Below are positions 1 to 9,370 of a stretch of 64,000 nt of DNA, in pieces (positions within the stretch are counted from its first letter, which is position 1; the number at the start of each line of letters is the position of its first letter). The DNA is taken from the NCBI RefSeq assembly GCF_900142805.1, contig NZ_FRCF01000002.1, positions 434,001 through 498,000 of the forward strand. Reading direction: 5' to 3'. A model generated the notes under the pieces. It was not told the origin of the DNA. It did no database searches and saw only the letters and a list, made by a program, of their open reading frames with translations. The DNA is from Lacicoccus alkaliphilus DSM 16010. Its GTDB lineage: Bacteria; Bacillota; Bacilli; Staphylococcales; Salinicoccaceae. A program made the translations under genes and the position numbers.

Positions 1-595
1 ACAGGCTTGTTCCCACGAATGACGGGGTGGCCTGAGGCAGGACTGAACCCGTGATGACGCCGAAGTATCCCGATCCTGTGGATTCAAGTGCCTCTTTAGG
101 CTTTTTATCCAGTTCGTCAATCCTTTCGGAGAAGAATCTGGCACAAAATCCGATTGTGTCGATTGTAATCGTCAATATCCCCGCAAAAGGACCGAGCCCT
201 ACAGCGATCACGAAAAGCAATGCCCATACCAGGTCCGGCACCGTCCTCATGACCGTGACCGCACCTTTCGTCAAGGAGCGCAGGAATGAAAAAGAGTTCG
301 TCGTTTTGGAAGACAGAAGCGCCACTGGGATCGATATGATCACACCCGCGAAAGTACCGACAAGGGCCATTTCAAAAGTTTCAATCATGGCACTCATTAT
401 GGGACCGAAGCGGCTGAAATCAGGGGGGAAAGCCTGTGCCAAAAAATCCCCGATATTCATGATTCCGCCTGTGATCCGGCTAAATGTGATATTTGCATTG
501 TTGATCCCTGTTACAAGAAATGCAAGGACGATGAGTATAAGTATAAAAGACCATATCGACGGCTTTTCAAATCTTTTCGGAGGCTTTGGACTCAT
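1..595 (-). CDS. phnE: Phosphonate-type ABC transporter permease PhnE (partial)
   Basis: Inner-membrane permease of a phosphate/phosphonate/phosphite-type importer. The ATG at 595 overlaps the phnC stop codon (ATGA arrangement), so the two are translationally coupled; the frame then stays open to the window edge for about 198 codons, and the C-terminus is missing. The translation has a short basic N-terminus, a first membrane segment at about residues 14-30, and further hydrophobic segments with the permease-type EAL-like loop (KEALESTGSG) that contacts the ATPase. It forms a complex with PhnC and PhnD. Exact substrate (phosphonate, phosphite or phosphate) cannot be told from sequence alone. 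Confidence 0.9.
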   Translation of the reverse strand, partial: MSPKPPKRFEKPSIWSFILILIVLAFLVTGINNANITFSRITGGIMNIGDFLAQAFPPDFSRFGPIMSAMIETFEMALVGTFAGVIISIPVALLSSKTTNSFSFLRSLTKGAVTVMRTVPDLVWALLFVIAVGLGPFAGILTITIDTIGFCARFFSERIDELDKKPKEALESTGSGYFGVITGSVLPQATPSFVGTSL

Positions 596-1401
596 GAGCT
601 TTTGGCCTCCTGTTCAATATGCTGTGATGTCTCATCGGAAGATGCTTCCTCTGGACCGGCATTACCAAACAGTGCCGTCTCAAAATTCTCATCGATGACC
701 GTGACATCACCATCGGCAAACACTTCACCATTCTTCAATGCGATGAAACGGTCAGCATATTTTTTCGCTATCGGCAGCTGATGCAGGATCATCAACAATG
801 TGATGTTCCTCTCTTCAGCGATGCCCTTCAGCAGCTCCATGACCTCCCTGCCGGCTTTCGGATCCAGGCTTGCTATCGGTTCATCCGCCAAAATGATTTC
901 AGGATCCTGCATCAGCATCCTGGCGATGGCAATGCGCTGTTTCTGACCGCCTGAAAGCCGGTCTGCCCGTCTTTCCGACAGATGGGCAAGCCCCACCCTG
1001 TCCAGGCATTCCATTGCGCGCTCCCTGAGGGCATCTGAAGCAAATAAGCTGTAGGTTGCCGGTGCAAACTTAACCTGCCCCAATGCACCGAACAATACAT
1101 TTTGAAAAACCGAGACATTATCGACAAGACCAAAAGCCTGGAATACCATACCGACCTTTTTCCTCGTCTCGCGCAGATGATTCCGCTTCCCGGCATCCAC
1201 TCCCCGTCCAAGCAATTTGACGGAACCTTCGGTCGGTTCCTCAAACCCGGTCAATGTACGGAACAGGGTGGACTTCCCGGAGCCGTTATGCCCAAGTATC
1301 ACTATGCTCTCGCCTGTTTTAATGGTGAAGGAAATCCCATTCAATGCAACATCTCGCTGATTATATACTTTTCTGATCTGGTTCACTTCGATGGCATTCA
1401 T
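592..1401 (-). CDS. phnC: Phosphonate-type ABC transporter ATP-binding protein PhnC
   Basis: Cytoplasmic ATPase that powers the importer. Walker A GHNGSGKS is at about residues 37-44, the ABC signature LSGGQKQR near residue 149, and Walker B ILADEP with the following D-loop SLDP near residue 170. Its 269 residues are slightly longer than most PhnC proteins because of an acidic, Ser/Glu-rich tail. It lies one base after phnD and overlaps phnE by four bases, so phnD-phnC-phnE form one operon. Confidence 0.95.
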   Translation of the reverse strand: MNAIEVNQIRKVYNQRDVALNGISFTIKTGESIVILGHNGSGKSTLFRTLTGFEEPTEGSVKLLGRGVDAGKRNHLRETRKKVGMVFQAFGLVDNVSVFQNVLFGALGQVKFAPATYSLFASDALRERAMECLDRVGLAHLSERRADRLSGGQKQRIAIARMLMQDPEIILADEPIASLDPKAGREVMELLKGIAEERNITLLMILHQLPIAKKYADRFIALKNGEVFADGDVTVIDENFETALFGNAGPEEASSDETSQHIEQEAKSS

Positions 1402-1402
1402 T

Positions 1403-2323
1403 TTATTCCTCGATTTCCAGACCTAAAATCTCATAAGTTTCCCTCATATTATCGTAATCTTCATCAGAAGCTTCGATGATTCCGCCATCTTCATATTTAT
1501 CATTCTCTTCGCTTGATAATATGGCATTAAGCACTTCTTCTTCATTTTCCATCAGGATGTTCAGGAACTCATCCTTGAACGCCTGAGGCAGTGTATCATT
1601 CAAAATGAATGGGTCTGCAGGCAGCGGCTCCCCTTCATAGATCAGCCTGTATTCATCTCCAAGCCCTTCCTCCTGGATGGTATGCCAATGTTTGACGCCG
1701 TCCGCCATGACATCGACCTCACCGTTCAAAAGTGATTCCAGCGCATTGTCCCCCAGCAGTTGAATATCGAAATCCGCATCCAGATCATAACCCTCGTCCA
1801 CCAGTATGCCGCTGGGACCGATATGACCTGATGTCGAGCCGGTATCTTTCATGGCTATCGTTTTACCCACTGCATCGTCCAGTGATTCTATCCCGCTTTC
1901 TTCGCTTGCGATGAAGACGACATGATAATGTCCCTCGGCCCTATGGACGCCGCCGGCAAGCTCGATTTCGGGTTTCGCTTCTTTTGATAATATGTATTCA
2001 GAGGGTCCGGACAGTACGATGTCCACCTGGTCGTATTCCAGTGCCGTGGAAGAGACGGTCCTGTCGGAAAGTGCAAACAGTTCAACATCCGTATCAAGCA
2101 TGTCTTCCATTGTCTCCTCGAATGCTTCAAAGCGCAGCAGCAATTCTTCCTGCCCTTCGATGCCCGCTACAGCAAATGATACAGATTCAGGCCAGTCATC
2201 ACCGCGTGCCTCCCCGTCACCGTCTGAAGCATCCACGGCATCTCCCGCTTCAGTCTGCCCGCTGCAGGCAGCGAGGACAGCCGTAAATAGTATCCCCATC
2301 AACAATAAAGAAATTCTTTTCAT
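1403..2323 (-). CDS. phnD: Phosphonate-type ABC transporter substrate-binding lipoprotein PhnD
   Basis: Membrane-anchored binding protein that delivers substrate to PhnE. It has a lipoprotein signal: a KR start, a hydrophobic stretch and lipobox LAAC with the lipidated Cys near residue 20, followed by an acidic Gly/Asp/Glu-rich linker. The mature part is a PhnD/periplasmic-binding-protein-like fold with the typical STSGHIGPS segment, where family members hydrogen-bond the phosphonate or phosphate oxygens. 306 residues is normal. It is the first gene of the operon, with a strong GGAGGG ribosome-binding site, and its upstream region contains TTTACA repeats resembling a Pho box. Confidence 0.92.
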   Translation of the reverse strand: MKRISLLLMGILFTAVLAACSGQTEAGDAVDASDGDGEARGDDWPESVSFAVAGIEGQEELLLRFEAFEETMEDMLDTDVELFALSDRTVSSTALEYDQVDIVLSGPSEYILSKEAKPEIELAGGVHRAEGHYHVVFIASEESGIESLDDAVGKTIAMKDTGSTSGHIGPSGILVDEGYDLDADFDIQLLGDNALESLLNGEVDVMADGVKHWHTIQEEGLGDEYRLIYEGEPLPADPFILNDTLPQAFKDEFLNILMENEEEVLNAILSSEENDKYEDGGIIEASDEDYDNMRETYEILGLEIEE

Positions 2324-2357
2324 AAAAAACCCTCCTAAATATGATTACTGTTCCACA

Positions 2358-2431
2358 TATTATCAGCGGTTTATTAACCTGACATGGTGAACATGTAAAT
2401 GTATATTAGGAGGATGTAAAAATTCTGTAAA
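2358..2431 (-). promoter_or_regulatory. Candidate Pho-box promoter of phnDCE
   Basis: On the minus strand three exact TTTACA hexamers lie upstream of phnD (plus-strand TGTAAA at 2394-2399, 2415-2420 and 2426-2431), 21 and 11 bases apart. A TAATAT -10-like hexamer lies at 2358-2363. PhoP sites in Bacillus are TT(A/C/T)ACA-type hexamers repeated about every 11 bases in place of a good -35, so this looks like phosphate-starvation control. The regulator assignment is inference. Confidence 0.5.
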
Positions 2432-2449
2432 CATCAAAAAAACAGAGTT

Positions 2450-3532
2450 TTATTTTCTTTTCTGGAATGGGTCCGTATTCACACTGCTCGCCTCAGCTTT
2501 GGTATCCACCTTTCGCCTTAACAGATCCCGGAGGCCCTCTGCCATGAAAGATTCGAGGGAGTGTCCTGCATCAATGATATTGCGGCCCTGAAGCTTTGCA
2601 TCATATGCCTCATGATATTTGACATCGCCTGTAATCAGTACATCTATTCCCCGCCTGAAGGCGTCAGTTGCGTAGCTCATCCCGGAGCCGCCGATGATGC
2701 CGGCCGTCATTATCTTCTCATCATTGCCCTTCACGACATTTACAATGCTTGCTCCGGTTTTTTCTTCGAGCAGCGCCACCAATGATTCGAGGGAGCCTTC
2801 ATAATCGATTTTCACACCAAGCCCCTTATTCGGAACGTTATTGATGGTGAATATATCGAATGCCGGTTCTTCGTACGGATGGACCTTCAACAGGGCTTCA
2901 ATGACCTTATCCTGTTCATGGGATTCGAATATTGCCTCGACAACATATTCATCGACGATTTCAAGTTCATTGTTCGTGCCGATATGCGGGTTCGCATTTT
3001 CATTCGGCCTGAACTGACCAGTAATCGGATATTCGAAAAAGCACTCGCTGTAATCACCCTGGTTCCCTACTCCGCCTTTCGAGAGCCCCTCTTTAAGCGC
3101 TTCTTTATCTTCTGCCGGGATATTGACCCTGAGTTTTTTAAGTTCATACTTTTTGGGGAGGAGGATTTCCGTTTCTGAAAAACCCAATGCTTCAGCTATC
3201 ATATGACTGACTCCGTTAGGCTGATGATCCAGGTTTGTATGCATCGTAATGAGATTGATGTCATTTTTTATCAGTTTCCTGATGATCTTTCCGTAAAAAT
3301 CTTCAGTCACCTCAGTTATTTTGGGAAATATCAGGGGATGGTGTGAAATGATCGTATTCAAACCACTCTCCACCGCTTCAGAGACCGTATCAATTGAACA
3401 GTCCAGGGCCGTCAGGATGCCGGTCACTTCATCTTCCATATCCCCGACCAGGAGTCCTGTATTGTCCCAGTCCTCACTGTCCTTGAAAGGAGCGATATCA
3501 TCCAGTTCTTTTAAAAGGTCTTTAATCTTCAT
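2450..3532 (-). CDS. Nif3-like dinuclear metal centre protein (YqfO type)
   Basis: NIF3/YqfO family protein of 360 residues. The long form carries an inserted PII/CutA-like domain in the middle (roughly residues 130-240, with the HPYEEPA motif) between two halves of the metal-binding domain. Metal ligands expected in the family are visible: the SHHPLIF motif near residue 64, HTNLDHQ near residue 98, and a C-terminal GDVKYHEA segment. Members form hexameric toroids binding two metals; the biochemical role is still debated (a GTP cyclohydrolase-like activity has been proposed). It overlaps trmK by 11 bases, the arrangement conserved in Bacillus. Confidence 0.9.
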   Translation of the reverse strand: MKIKDLLKELDDIAPFKDSEDWDNTGLLVGDMEDEVTGILTALDCSIDTVSEAVESGLNTIISHHPLIFPKITEVTEDFYGKIIRKLIKNDINLITMHTNLDHQPNGVSHMIAEALGFSETEILLPKKYELKKLRVNIPAEDKEALKEGLSKGGVGNQGDYSECFFEYPITGQFRPNENANPHIGTNNELEIVDEYVVEAIFESHEQDKVIEALLKVHPYEEPAFDIFTINNVPNKGLGVKIDYEGSLESLVALLEEKTGASIVNVVKGNDEKIMTAGIIGGSGMSYATDAFRRGIDVLITGDVKYHEAYDAKLQGRNIIDAGHSLESFMAEGLRDLLRRKVDTKAEASSVNTDPFQKRK

Positions 3533-4205
3533 CTTCCAACACCTCTTCTAAAAGTTTGATTTTGGACTTTATTTCATTCCTCTTATCAGTATTCTTATCG
3601 CCGTCTATATTGTCGAATATCCTCTTCTGATGTTCATATTCCCACCTTACCTTCATCAGAAATGCTTCCTCGCGACGCTCCAGGTTCACAGGACCGAAGT
3701 GGAGTTCTTTCTCCGTCAGCATTTCGCGGCTTTCACCATGGTCGCATACGATGATTTCATAGTAATGCTTCCCGAGCTTCAAAACTTTTTCATGTACAAT
3801 GCTGTAGTTCAATTCCGATACCGCTTTCCGCAGCGGATGAGTGTAATTATTGGCCTGCAGAACGAGACGCGGGAAATCCCGGACATTATCAAAACCGTCC
3901 CTTAGTATACTCGCTATCAGCGGTCCCCCCATCCCGCATATGGTGATGGTGTCCAATTCATCATCGGGGGTCAAAATTTTAAGTCCGTCGCCGAGACGCG
4001 CTTCGATCCTGTCACCATATCCATAAGTGCTGATGTTTTTAACCGTCGCTTCATAGGGGCCCGGCACGACTTCCCCGCATATTGCACTTTTTATGAGTCC
4101 TTCCCTGACAGCATAGATGGGGAGATAGGCATGATCAGACCCGATGTCTGCAAGGTTATCCCCCTTTATATGATCTGCTGCGTATTTCAATCTTTCATCT
4201 ATCAT
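3522..4205 (-). CDS. trmK: tRNA (adenine(22)-N(1))-methyltransferase TrmK
   Basis: SAM-dependent methyltransferase making m1A22 in bacterial tRNAs, 227 residues as expected. The Rossmann SAM-binding motif LADIGSDHAYLP is at about residues 18-29 and the TICGMGG motif, near the catalytic site, near residue 88; the C-terminus (from about residue 165) is a charged coiled-coil region typical of the family. It begins ATG AT(A/C) after a run of A/T and overlaps the downstream nif3-like gene. The position upstream of YqfO and downstream of cccA-rpoD-dnaG is the classical Firmicutes order. Confidence 0.92.
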   Translation of the reverse strand: MIDERLKYAADHIKGDNLADIGSDHAYLPIYAVREGLIKSAICGEVVPGPYEATVKNISTYGYGDRIEARLGDGLKILTPDDELDTITICGMGGPLIASILRDGFDNVRDFPRLVLQANNYTHPLRKAVSELNYSIVHEKVLKLGKHYYEIIVCDHGESREMLTEKELHFGPVNLERREEAFLMKVRWEYEHQKRIFDNIDGDKNTDKRNEIKSKIKLLEEVLEDED

Positions 4206-4225
4206 TCAAACCATCCTCTAAAATA

Positions 4226-4253
4226 AAAACCCCCACATGCCGTGGAGGTTTTT
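4226..4253 (-). terminator. Rho-independent terminator after the cytochrome c gene
   Basis: Read on the minus strand, AACCTCCAC pairs with GTGGGGGTT around a five-base loop (one G-T pair) and is followed by a T-rich tract. It sits between the cytochrome c stop and trmK, so rpoD-cccA transcription probably ends or is attenuated here. Confidence 0.8.
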
Positions 4254-4262
4254 CATTTGATA

Positions 4263-4661
4263 TTATTCTGACCACATCTCATACATTGCAGTCAGTTCTT
4301 CATCGCTCACCTGACCCTCGTCAAATGCCGGCATTGAGCCCTGGCCTTCCCTCACGATCTCAGTGAATTCCTCTTCACTCAGATCAGTGCCTGCAAGTGC
4401 CGGCCCCATACCGCCTGAGAAGTCTTCACCGTGACATGACGCACAGCTGTTCTGAGCTACACCTTCAGCGTCCACGTCGCCGGATGAAGCGCCGTTTTCA
4501 CCGTTCTCGCCGTTTTCTTCTGAGCCTTCTTCGCCGTTTTCTTCAGTGGCGACTTCTTCTCCTTCTTCCTCCTGGTTCGCACCTTGTGCAGAAAGTAAGA
4601 AAACCAGACCCACACCTAAAAAGATGATAAGTAAAAATGGTATAATCGGATTCTTATTCAA
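4263..4661 (-). CDS. cccA: Membrane-anchored cytochrome c550-type protein
   Basis: Small c-type cytochrome for electron transfer on the outer face of the membrane. An N-terminal membrane anchor (about residues 5-24) is followed by a 45-residue linker of almost only Glu, Asn, Gly and Ser, then a cytochrome c domain with heme-binding CASCH and a later Met (GSMPAFD), the usual axial ligand. I chose the TTG start at 4661 because it has a GGGAGG site seven bases upstream; a TTG further out (4694) has none. The 132 residues are close to the Bacillus CccA length. The neighbours (rpoD, dnaG) support the cccA assignment. Confidence 0.88.
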   Translation of the reverse strand: MNKNPIIPFLLIIFLGVGLVFLLSAQGANQEEEGEEVATEENGEEGSEENGENGENGASSGDVDAEGVAQNSCASCHGEDFSGGMGPALAGTDLSEEEFTEIVREGQGSMPAFDEGQVSDEELTAMYEMWSE

Positions 4662-4766
4662 ATGTTGACCCTCCCTTATAATAAGCATATACAATTATAA
4701 TTGTATATTAAAAACCAGTAATGTCAAAATAATTTTGTAGATAAAATTACACATTGAACCATGAAC

Positions 4767-5876
4767 TTAGTCCATGAAATCCTTCAACCTTTTACTTCTG
4801 CTCGGGTGACGCAGCTTCCTCAGGGCTTTCGCCTCAATCTGACGTATCCTTTCGCGTGTGACACCGAAGACTTTCCCGACTTCTTCAAGTGTCCTTGTAC
4901 GTCCATCATCGAGACCGAAACGCAGTCTCAATACATTCTCTTCACGGTCGGTCAGAGTGTCGAGCACATCTTCCAGCTGCTCTTTCAGCAATTCATAAGC
5001 GGCATGATCCGAAGGGCTTTGTGCTTCCTGGTCCTCTATGAAGTCCCCCAGATGACTGTCATCCTCCTCGCCGATAGGGGTTTCGAGTGAGACCGGCTCC
5101 TGTGCGATTTTAAGGATTTCACGGACTTTATCCGCCGGAAGATCCATCTCTTCACCGATCTCTTCGGGGAGCGGTTCACGCCCCAGATCCTGAAGCAGTT
5201 GGCGTTGGATTCTGATCAGTTTATTGATCGTCTCCACCATATGGACAGGTATGCGGATCGTCCTTGCCTGGTCGGCAATCGCCCTTGTGATCGCCTGACG
5301 GATCCACCATGTCGCGTAAGTGGAGAATTTGAAGCCTTTGGAAAAATCGAATTTCTCAACGGCTTTGATCAGTCCCATATTCCCTTCCTGAATCAAATCG
5401 AGAAAGAGCATCCCGCGTCCGACATACCTTTTTGCGATGCTGACCACGAGTCGCAGGTTGGCTTCGGCCAGCCGGCTTTTTGCCACCTCATCGCCTTTTT
5501 CAATCCTCTTGGCAAGTTCTATTTCTTCTGCCGCGCTGAGGAGGTCGACCCGTCCGATTTCTTTAAGGTACATGCGGACCGGATCATTGATCTTCACCCC
5601 GGGCGGCGCACTCATGTCATGGAGGTTCAATTTATCATCTGTATCTGCAGCATCTTTTTCATTTATCAAACGGATATCATTTTCACCGAGTTCTTCAAAA
5701 AATTCATCCATTGCATCTGCATCAAGCTCAAAATTGGCCATTTTATCAGCGATTTCCTCATGTGATAAATGACCTTCCTTTTTCCCTTTTTCAAGGAGCA
5801 CCTGTTTCACTTGTTCAATTGAGGTAAACAACTCCGCTTCTTTATTTCCGGTTGTCCCAACGGTATTTTCAGCCAT
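4767..5876 (-). CDS. rpoD: Primary RNA polymerase sigma factor (SigA/RpoD)
   Basis: Housekeeping sigma factor directing RNA polymerase to TTGACA/TATAAT promoters. It is 369 residues, the length of Staphylococcus SigA. Region 1.2 starts near residue 98 ([12 protein letters not shown]), region 2 contains the [18 protein letters not shown] core-binding helix and the [13 protein letters not shown] -10-recognition helix, and region 4 ends with the [20 protein letters not shown] helix-turn-helix. The N-terminus is acidic and lacks the long 1.1 insertion of proteobacteria. It is 24 bases downstream of dnaG and has an AGGAGG ribosome-binding site; dnaG-rpoD is the classical macromolecular-synthesis operon. 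Confidence 0.98.
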   Translation of the reverse strand: MAENTVGTTGNKEAELFTSIEQVKQVLLEKGKKEGHLSHEEIADKMANFELDADAMDEFFEELGENDIRLINEKDAADTDDKLNLHDMSAPPGVKINDPVRMYLKEIGRVDLLSAAEEIELAKRIEKGDEVAKSRLAEANLRLVVSIAKRYVGRGMLFLDLIQEGNMGLIKAVEKFDFSKGFKFSTYATWWIRQAITRAIADQARTIRIPVHMVETINKLIRIQRQLLQDLGREPLPEEIGEEMDLPADKVREILKIAQEPVSLETPIGEEDDSHLGDFIEDQEAQSPSDHAAYELLKEQLEDVLDTLTDREENVLRLRFGLDDGRTRTLEEVGKVFGVTRERIRQIEAKALRKLRHPSRSKRLKDFMD

Positions 5877-5900
5877 AAATGTACCTCCTAAATATATTGA

Positions 5901-7646
5901 CTAGCTTTTATATCTGCTGTTAATATCCAAAAGCTGCTGCATGATCTGCGCCTGCAGATCAATATCATTATCCGCTTCCGCCTCCCTGAGACGTGCAAAT
6001 AAGATCTGTTTCTCTTTGTTACTGTTCCTTTTTCCACTCAGATCATCCAGATAATCATCGATTTCATCCTTCGAAACTTCGCTTTGAATCCTGATATTAT
6101 CAATGTTAATAACGACTTCCAGCAGGTCATTCGGAAGTTGGTGGATAAATGATGATACTTCAAATGTGTCATGAGTGTCAAAATAATTGCACAACCCTTT
6201 AAATATACCATAGTATTGCTCTGACGTTAATACTTCAATATCGACTCTGTCTCTTGCGTAGTCGAACAGATTTTTATCATTCATAAGCGCTTTTAAAAAG
6301 TAGCGCTCTTTTTTTTGCCTTATTGAGAGTCTTTCGGTGTGTTGTATAACACTTTCCCGTTTTTGGGATGTTCTAACAGGAAGTTTGCTTTCTATTTGAG
6401 ATTTATCTATATCATATGCCTCACTTATATGCATGATGAGCCTTGATTTGATGGCTTCATCACTCACAAAGGCGAGCAGGTCGGTCAAAATGTTGATATT
6501 TTGTGAAAATGCCAGGTCATTATTCATACTTTCATTCAGCAGATTTTCGGCCAGGAAATGTATATAGTGGCGCTTTTCATTCTTCACGAGGTAGCGGAAG
6601 GCTTCTCCTCCGTTTTTTTCAATATATTCATCAGGATCCATACCGCCGGGCAACTGGATGACAAAAGTGTTGAGACCGTATTTCAGCAGTGTCTCACCAA
6701 TATCCATCGTCGCCTGTCTGCCGGCGCCATCACCGTCGAACATCAGTGTCACATTGGAGGCCAGCCGGTTCAGGAGATTGATGTTCTCCTCACTTAATGC
6801 CGTGCCCATCAATCCGACTATGTTCTCTATCTTCAGTGACTTCACCTTCAATACATCAAGATGCCCTTCCATCAGAATGATTTCGTCCTGCGACCTGATC
6901 GATTTTCTGGCATCACTCAAATTGAACATCAGATGACGTTTCTGGAACACTTTCGTCTCAGGTGTGTTCAGATACTTCGGTTCGGCACCATCAAGACTCC
7001 TCGCCGTGAAACCAACGATATAATTCTGGTGGTTTTTTATGGGAATCATTATACGGTTGACGAACCGGTCGTAATAGGAGAAGTTCGTTTCATTTCTTGA
7101 CAGCAGTCCTGCACTGTAAGCCGCCTCTTCTGTAAAACCTTTCTCCAATATTGCATTTTTGGTGAATGAAGACATTTTAGGCGCAAGTCCCACCTTCTCC
7201 TTTTTCAGGAGGTCGCTTGGGAACCCTCTTTCCAGGAGGTAATTCAAAGCTTCCGCGCCTTCGTTGGTATGCATGAGTATATGATGGAACAGTTCCGAGA
7301 CATATTCATGCATTTTGATGAACTGCATGTCATCATCATCGACCCTGCTTTCATTTGCGGAGATTTCAACACCAAGCGGCTTTCCCAGTCTCTTCACCGA
7401 TTCCGTAAAGGAAATGTTCTCGATTTCCATTATAAACTGAAAGACATTTCCACCTTTTTTACAGCCGAAACAGTGGCAGATCTGCTTTTCAGGGCTGACG
7501 CTGAAAGATGGTGTCTTCTCATCATGAAAAGGGCAAAGACCGACGTAGTTCCGCCCCCGTTTTTCAAGTTTAAGATAACCTGAAACAAGATCGGTAATGT
7601 CGGTCCTTTCCCTGACGTATTCTATTGTTTCCTGCGGGATACTCAT
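5901..7646 (-). CDS. dnaG: DNA primase
   Basis: Synthesises RNA primers at the replication fork with the replicative helicase. 581 residues. The N-terminal zinc-binding domain shows CPFHDEKTPSF and CHCFGCKKGG (about residues 38-66), the TOPRIM domain shows EGHLDVLK and the MFDGDGAGRQA acidic motif (about residues 260-310), and the C-terminal helicase-interaction domain is divergent, as usual. It starts ATG behind AAAGGGTGAT and lies six bases after ppsR. Confidence 0.97.
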   Translation of the reverse strand: MSIPQETIEYVRERTDITDLVSGYLKLEKRGRNYVGLCPFHDEKTPSFSVSPEKQICHCFGCKKGGNVFQFIMEIENISFTESVKRLGKPLGVEISANESRVDDDDMQFIKMHEYVSELFHHILMHTNEGAEALNYLLERGFPSDLLKKEKVGLAPKMSSFTKNAILEKGFTEEAAYSAGLLSRNETNFSYYDRFVNRIMIPIKNHQNYIVGFTARSLDGAEPKYLNTPETKVFQKRHLMFNLSDARKSIRSQDEIILMEGHLDVLKVKSLKIENIVGLMGTALSEENINLLNRLASNVTLMFDGDGAGRQATMDIGETLLKYGLNTFVIQLPGGMDPDEYIEKNGGEAFRYLVKNEKRHYIHFLAENLLNESMNNDLAFSQNINILTDLLAFVSDEAIKSRLIMHISEAYDIDKSQIESKLPVRTSQKRESVIQHTERLSIRQKKERYFLKALMNDKNLFDYARDRVDIEVLTSEQYYGIFKGLCNYFDTHDTFEVSSFIHQLPNDLLEVVINIDNIRIQSEVSKDEIDDYLDDLSGKRNSNKEKQILFARLREAEADNDIDLQAQIMQQLLDINSRYKS

Positions 7647-7652
7647 AAGCTA

Positions 7653-8477
7653 TCACCCTTTGATATCTATTTTACCATCTACGTACTTCATAATCTCATT
7701 TGCCGTTTCCTCAATGGCTTTTTCAGATACATCGATGACAGGGCATCCGATCTTTTCTACGATTGAATCGAAGTATTCAAGTTCTTCCTTTATCCTTTCA
7801 TCCCTCGCATAGCTTGCCGTGTCCTTCAGGCCCAGCTGGGTCAGCCGTTCCTTCCTGATTTTATTGAGCGAAGAGGATTTGATCCTGAGTCCTATACATT
7901 TGGATTTCGGGATGTCAAACAACTCTTTGGGCGGAGTCACTTCCGGGACTAAAGGCATATTCATCACTTTATATTTTTTCAACGCAAGGAATTGGGACAG
8001 GGGGGTTTTTGAAGTCCTTGACACACCAATAAGCACGATATCCGCCTTGTCGAGCCCGCCCGCATCTTTACCATCATCATACTTGACCGCGAACTCGATC
8101 GCTTCGATTTTTTGAAAATAATCTTCATCCAGCTTATGCACACGTCCGGGCTCATAATAAGGCTGGGCTTCCACCTTCCCTTCCAAAATGGACATGAGCG
8201 GACCCATGACGTCCACAGAAGGAATGTCCTCTTTCTTCAGTTCCTCTTTCAGGTAGTGCCTGAACTTAGGAGTGATTATTGTGAAGACCACAATTGCCCC
8301 CTTGCTTTTGGCAAGATCGACGACATCATCAATATTCTCCTCTGAATCGATATAAGGATATCTGATCAGTACATCCGAGGTACTGTCTGATTCGAATTGC
8401 GCCAATGCGGCTTTGGCGACCAGTTCACCTGTTTCCCCGACTGAATCCGATGCAATGATTACTTTAATATTAGACAT
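7653..8477 (-). CDS. ppsR: Pyruvate, phosphate dikinase/PEP synthase regulatory protein
   Basis: Bifunctional Ser/Thr kinase and Pi-dependent phosphorylase (DUF299, YqfL family) that switches PPDK or PEP synthase by reversible phosphorylation of a Thr. 274 residues. The N-terminal SDSVGETGE segment and the P-loop-like [11 protein letters not shown] (about residues 151-161) are the family hallmarks. It is eleven bases downstream of ccpN; in Bacillus the same pair occurs, with CcpN controlling gluconeogenesis. The dikinase target itself is not in this window. Confidence 0.93.
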   Translation of the reverse strand: MSNIKVIIASDSVGETGELVAKAALAQFESDSTSDVLIRYPYIDSEENIDDVVDLAKSKGAIVVFTIITPKFRHYLKEELKKEDIPSVDVMGPLMSILEGKVEAQPYYEPGRVHKLDEDYFQKIEAIEFAVKYDDGKDAGGLDKADIVLIGVSRTSKTPLSQFLALKKYKVMNMPLVPEVTPPKELFDIPKSKCIGLRIKSSSLNKIRKERLTQLGLKDTASYARDERIKEELEYFDSIVEKIGCPVIDVSEKAIEETANEIMKYVDGKIDIKG

Positions 8478-8488
8478 AGGGACACTCC

Positions 8489-9106
8489 TTATTCCATTAA
8501 ATTGACAAACACTCTTGTGATATTGGTTTTGGTGATCCTTCCGATCACCACTTCCTGTCCATCTTCTTTATCTATGACCGGTATGGAGTCGATCTGCTTT
8601 TCAATCAGCTGATTCGCTGCATAAATCAGCAAATCGTTGGGATAACATGTCGTAATGTGGGGCTTGCGGGTCATGATTACACTGACCGGCGTCTTTTCAA
8701 TATCACTTTTCCCCATAGTCCCTTTAAGGAGATCTTTCCTTGATATGACCCCCACCAGGTCCCTCTTGTCATCTATGGCATACAGAGTACCGACATCCTC
8801 GAGGAACATCTTGACAATCGCTTCATAAATGGATGTGTCCTCCTTGATTAAAATAGGCAGGCTCTGTACATCCCTGACTAAAATGTTCCGTATTTTGGTG
8901 GTTAAGATTTCCTCCGGTTCCTTTCCGGTGTAAAAATATCCAACACGCGGGCGGGCATCCAGATAACCGCTCATTGTCAAAATCGCAAGGTCCGGTCTTA
9001 AGGTCGCCCTTGTCAAAGAGAGCTGCTCTGCAATCTTGCTTCCGGTTATCGGCCCATGCTGTTTGACGATTTTCAATATCTTTTCCTGCCTGCTGTTCAA
9101 TTCCAT
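8489..9106 (-). CDS. ccpN: CcpN-type transcriptional repressor (HTH plus CBS pair)
   Basis: Repressor of gluconeogenic genes (gapB, pckA in Bacillus). The N-terminal winged helix (about residues 4-60, with [22 protein letters not shown] as recognition region) is followed by two CBS motifs (about residues 75-200) expected to bind nucleotides. 205 residues is normal. It is the first gene of the ccpN-ppsR-dnaG-rpoD direction; a TATAAT (plus 9129-9134, minus sense) lies upstream but no good -35 is evident. Confidence 0.9.
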   Translation of the reverse strand: MELNSRQEKILKIVKQHGPITGSKIAEQLSLTRATLRPDLAILTMSGYLDARPRVGYFYTGKEPEEILTTKIRNILVRDVQSLPILIKEDTSIYEAIVKMFLEDVGTLYAIDDKRDLVGVISRKDLLKGTMGKSDIEKTPVSVIMTRKPHITTCYPNDLLIYAANQLIEKQIDSIPVIDKEDGQEVVIGRITKTNITRVFVNLME

Positions 9107-9170
9107 GGCCTCACTCCCAATATGATTAATTATAATACATCTTGAAAAATAAAGAAATACAATGAAATAT

Positions 9171-9199
9171 TTGCACTTCCGATTAACATTTAATATAAT
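9171..9199 (+). promoter_or_regulatory. Sigma-A-like promoter sequence before glyS
   Basis: TTGCAC at 9171-9176 and TATAAT at 9194-9199 are separated by 17 bases, predicting a start near 9206. It is a near-consensus promoter, but it lies where the 5' arm of T-box stem I should be, so it may be fortuitous, or the leader may be unusually short. Confidence 0.5.
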
Positions 9200-9370
9200 G
9201 GCTTTAAGCGAGTTAAGGATGGTGTGAGCTTAACGACTTCAAATGGCACATATGTTTTGAATTCATCGAATATAATGGAATATTAAAAGTTGAGTGGAAC
9301 ACACTAATTTGGGTGGAACCGCGGGTATGGACCCGTCCCAGGATAGCACAGCTATCCTGGGACTTTTTTA
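9200..9370 (+). promoter_or_regulatory. Glycine T-box riboswitch of glyS
   Basis: The invariant T-box GGGTGGAACCGCG is at 9311-9323. The distal part of stem I, with the AG-bulge type sequence GGATGGTGTGAGCTTAAC, is at about 9215-9232, closely matching the Bacillus glyQS leader. A GGC glycine specifier followed by A lies at 9245-9247, in the same relative place as in Bacillus. An intrinsic terminator follows (arms 9335-9346 and 9352-9363, then seven T). Uncharged glycyl-tRNA should stabilise the antiterminator and turn glyS on. The 5' limit is uncertain. Confidence 0.9.

Noticed and set aside
51-698. Plus-strand 215-codon open frame at the window start
   Set aside because: It is antisense to phnE and phnC; the minus strand gives a clear permease and ATPase with coupled ATGA overlap, and the plus frame has low-complexity composition.
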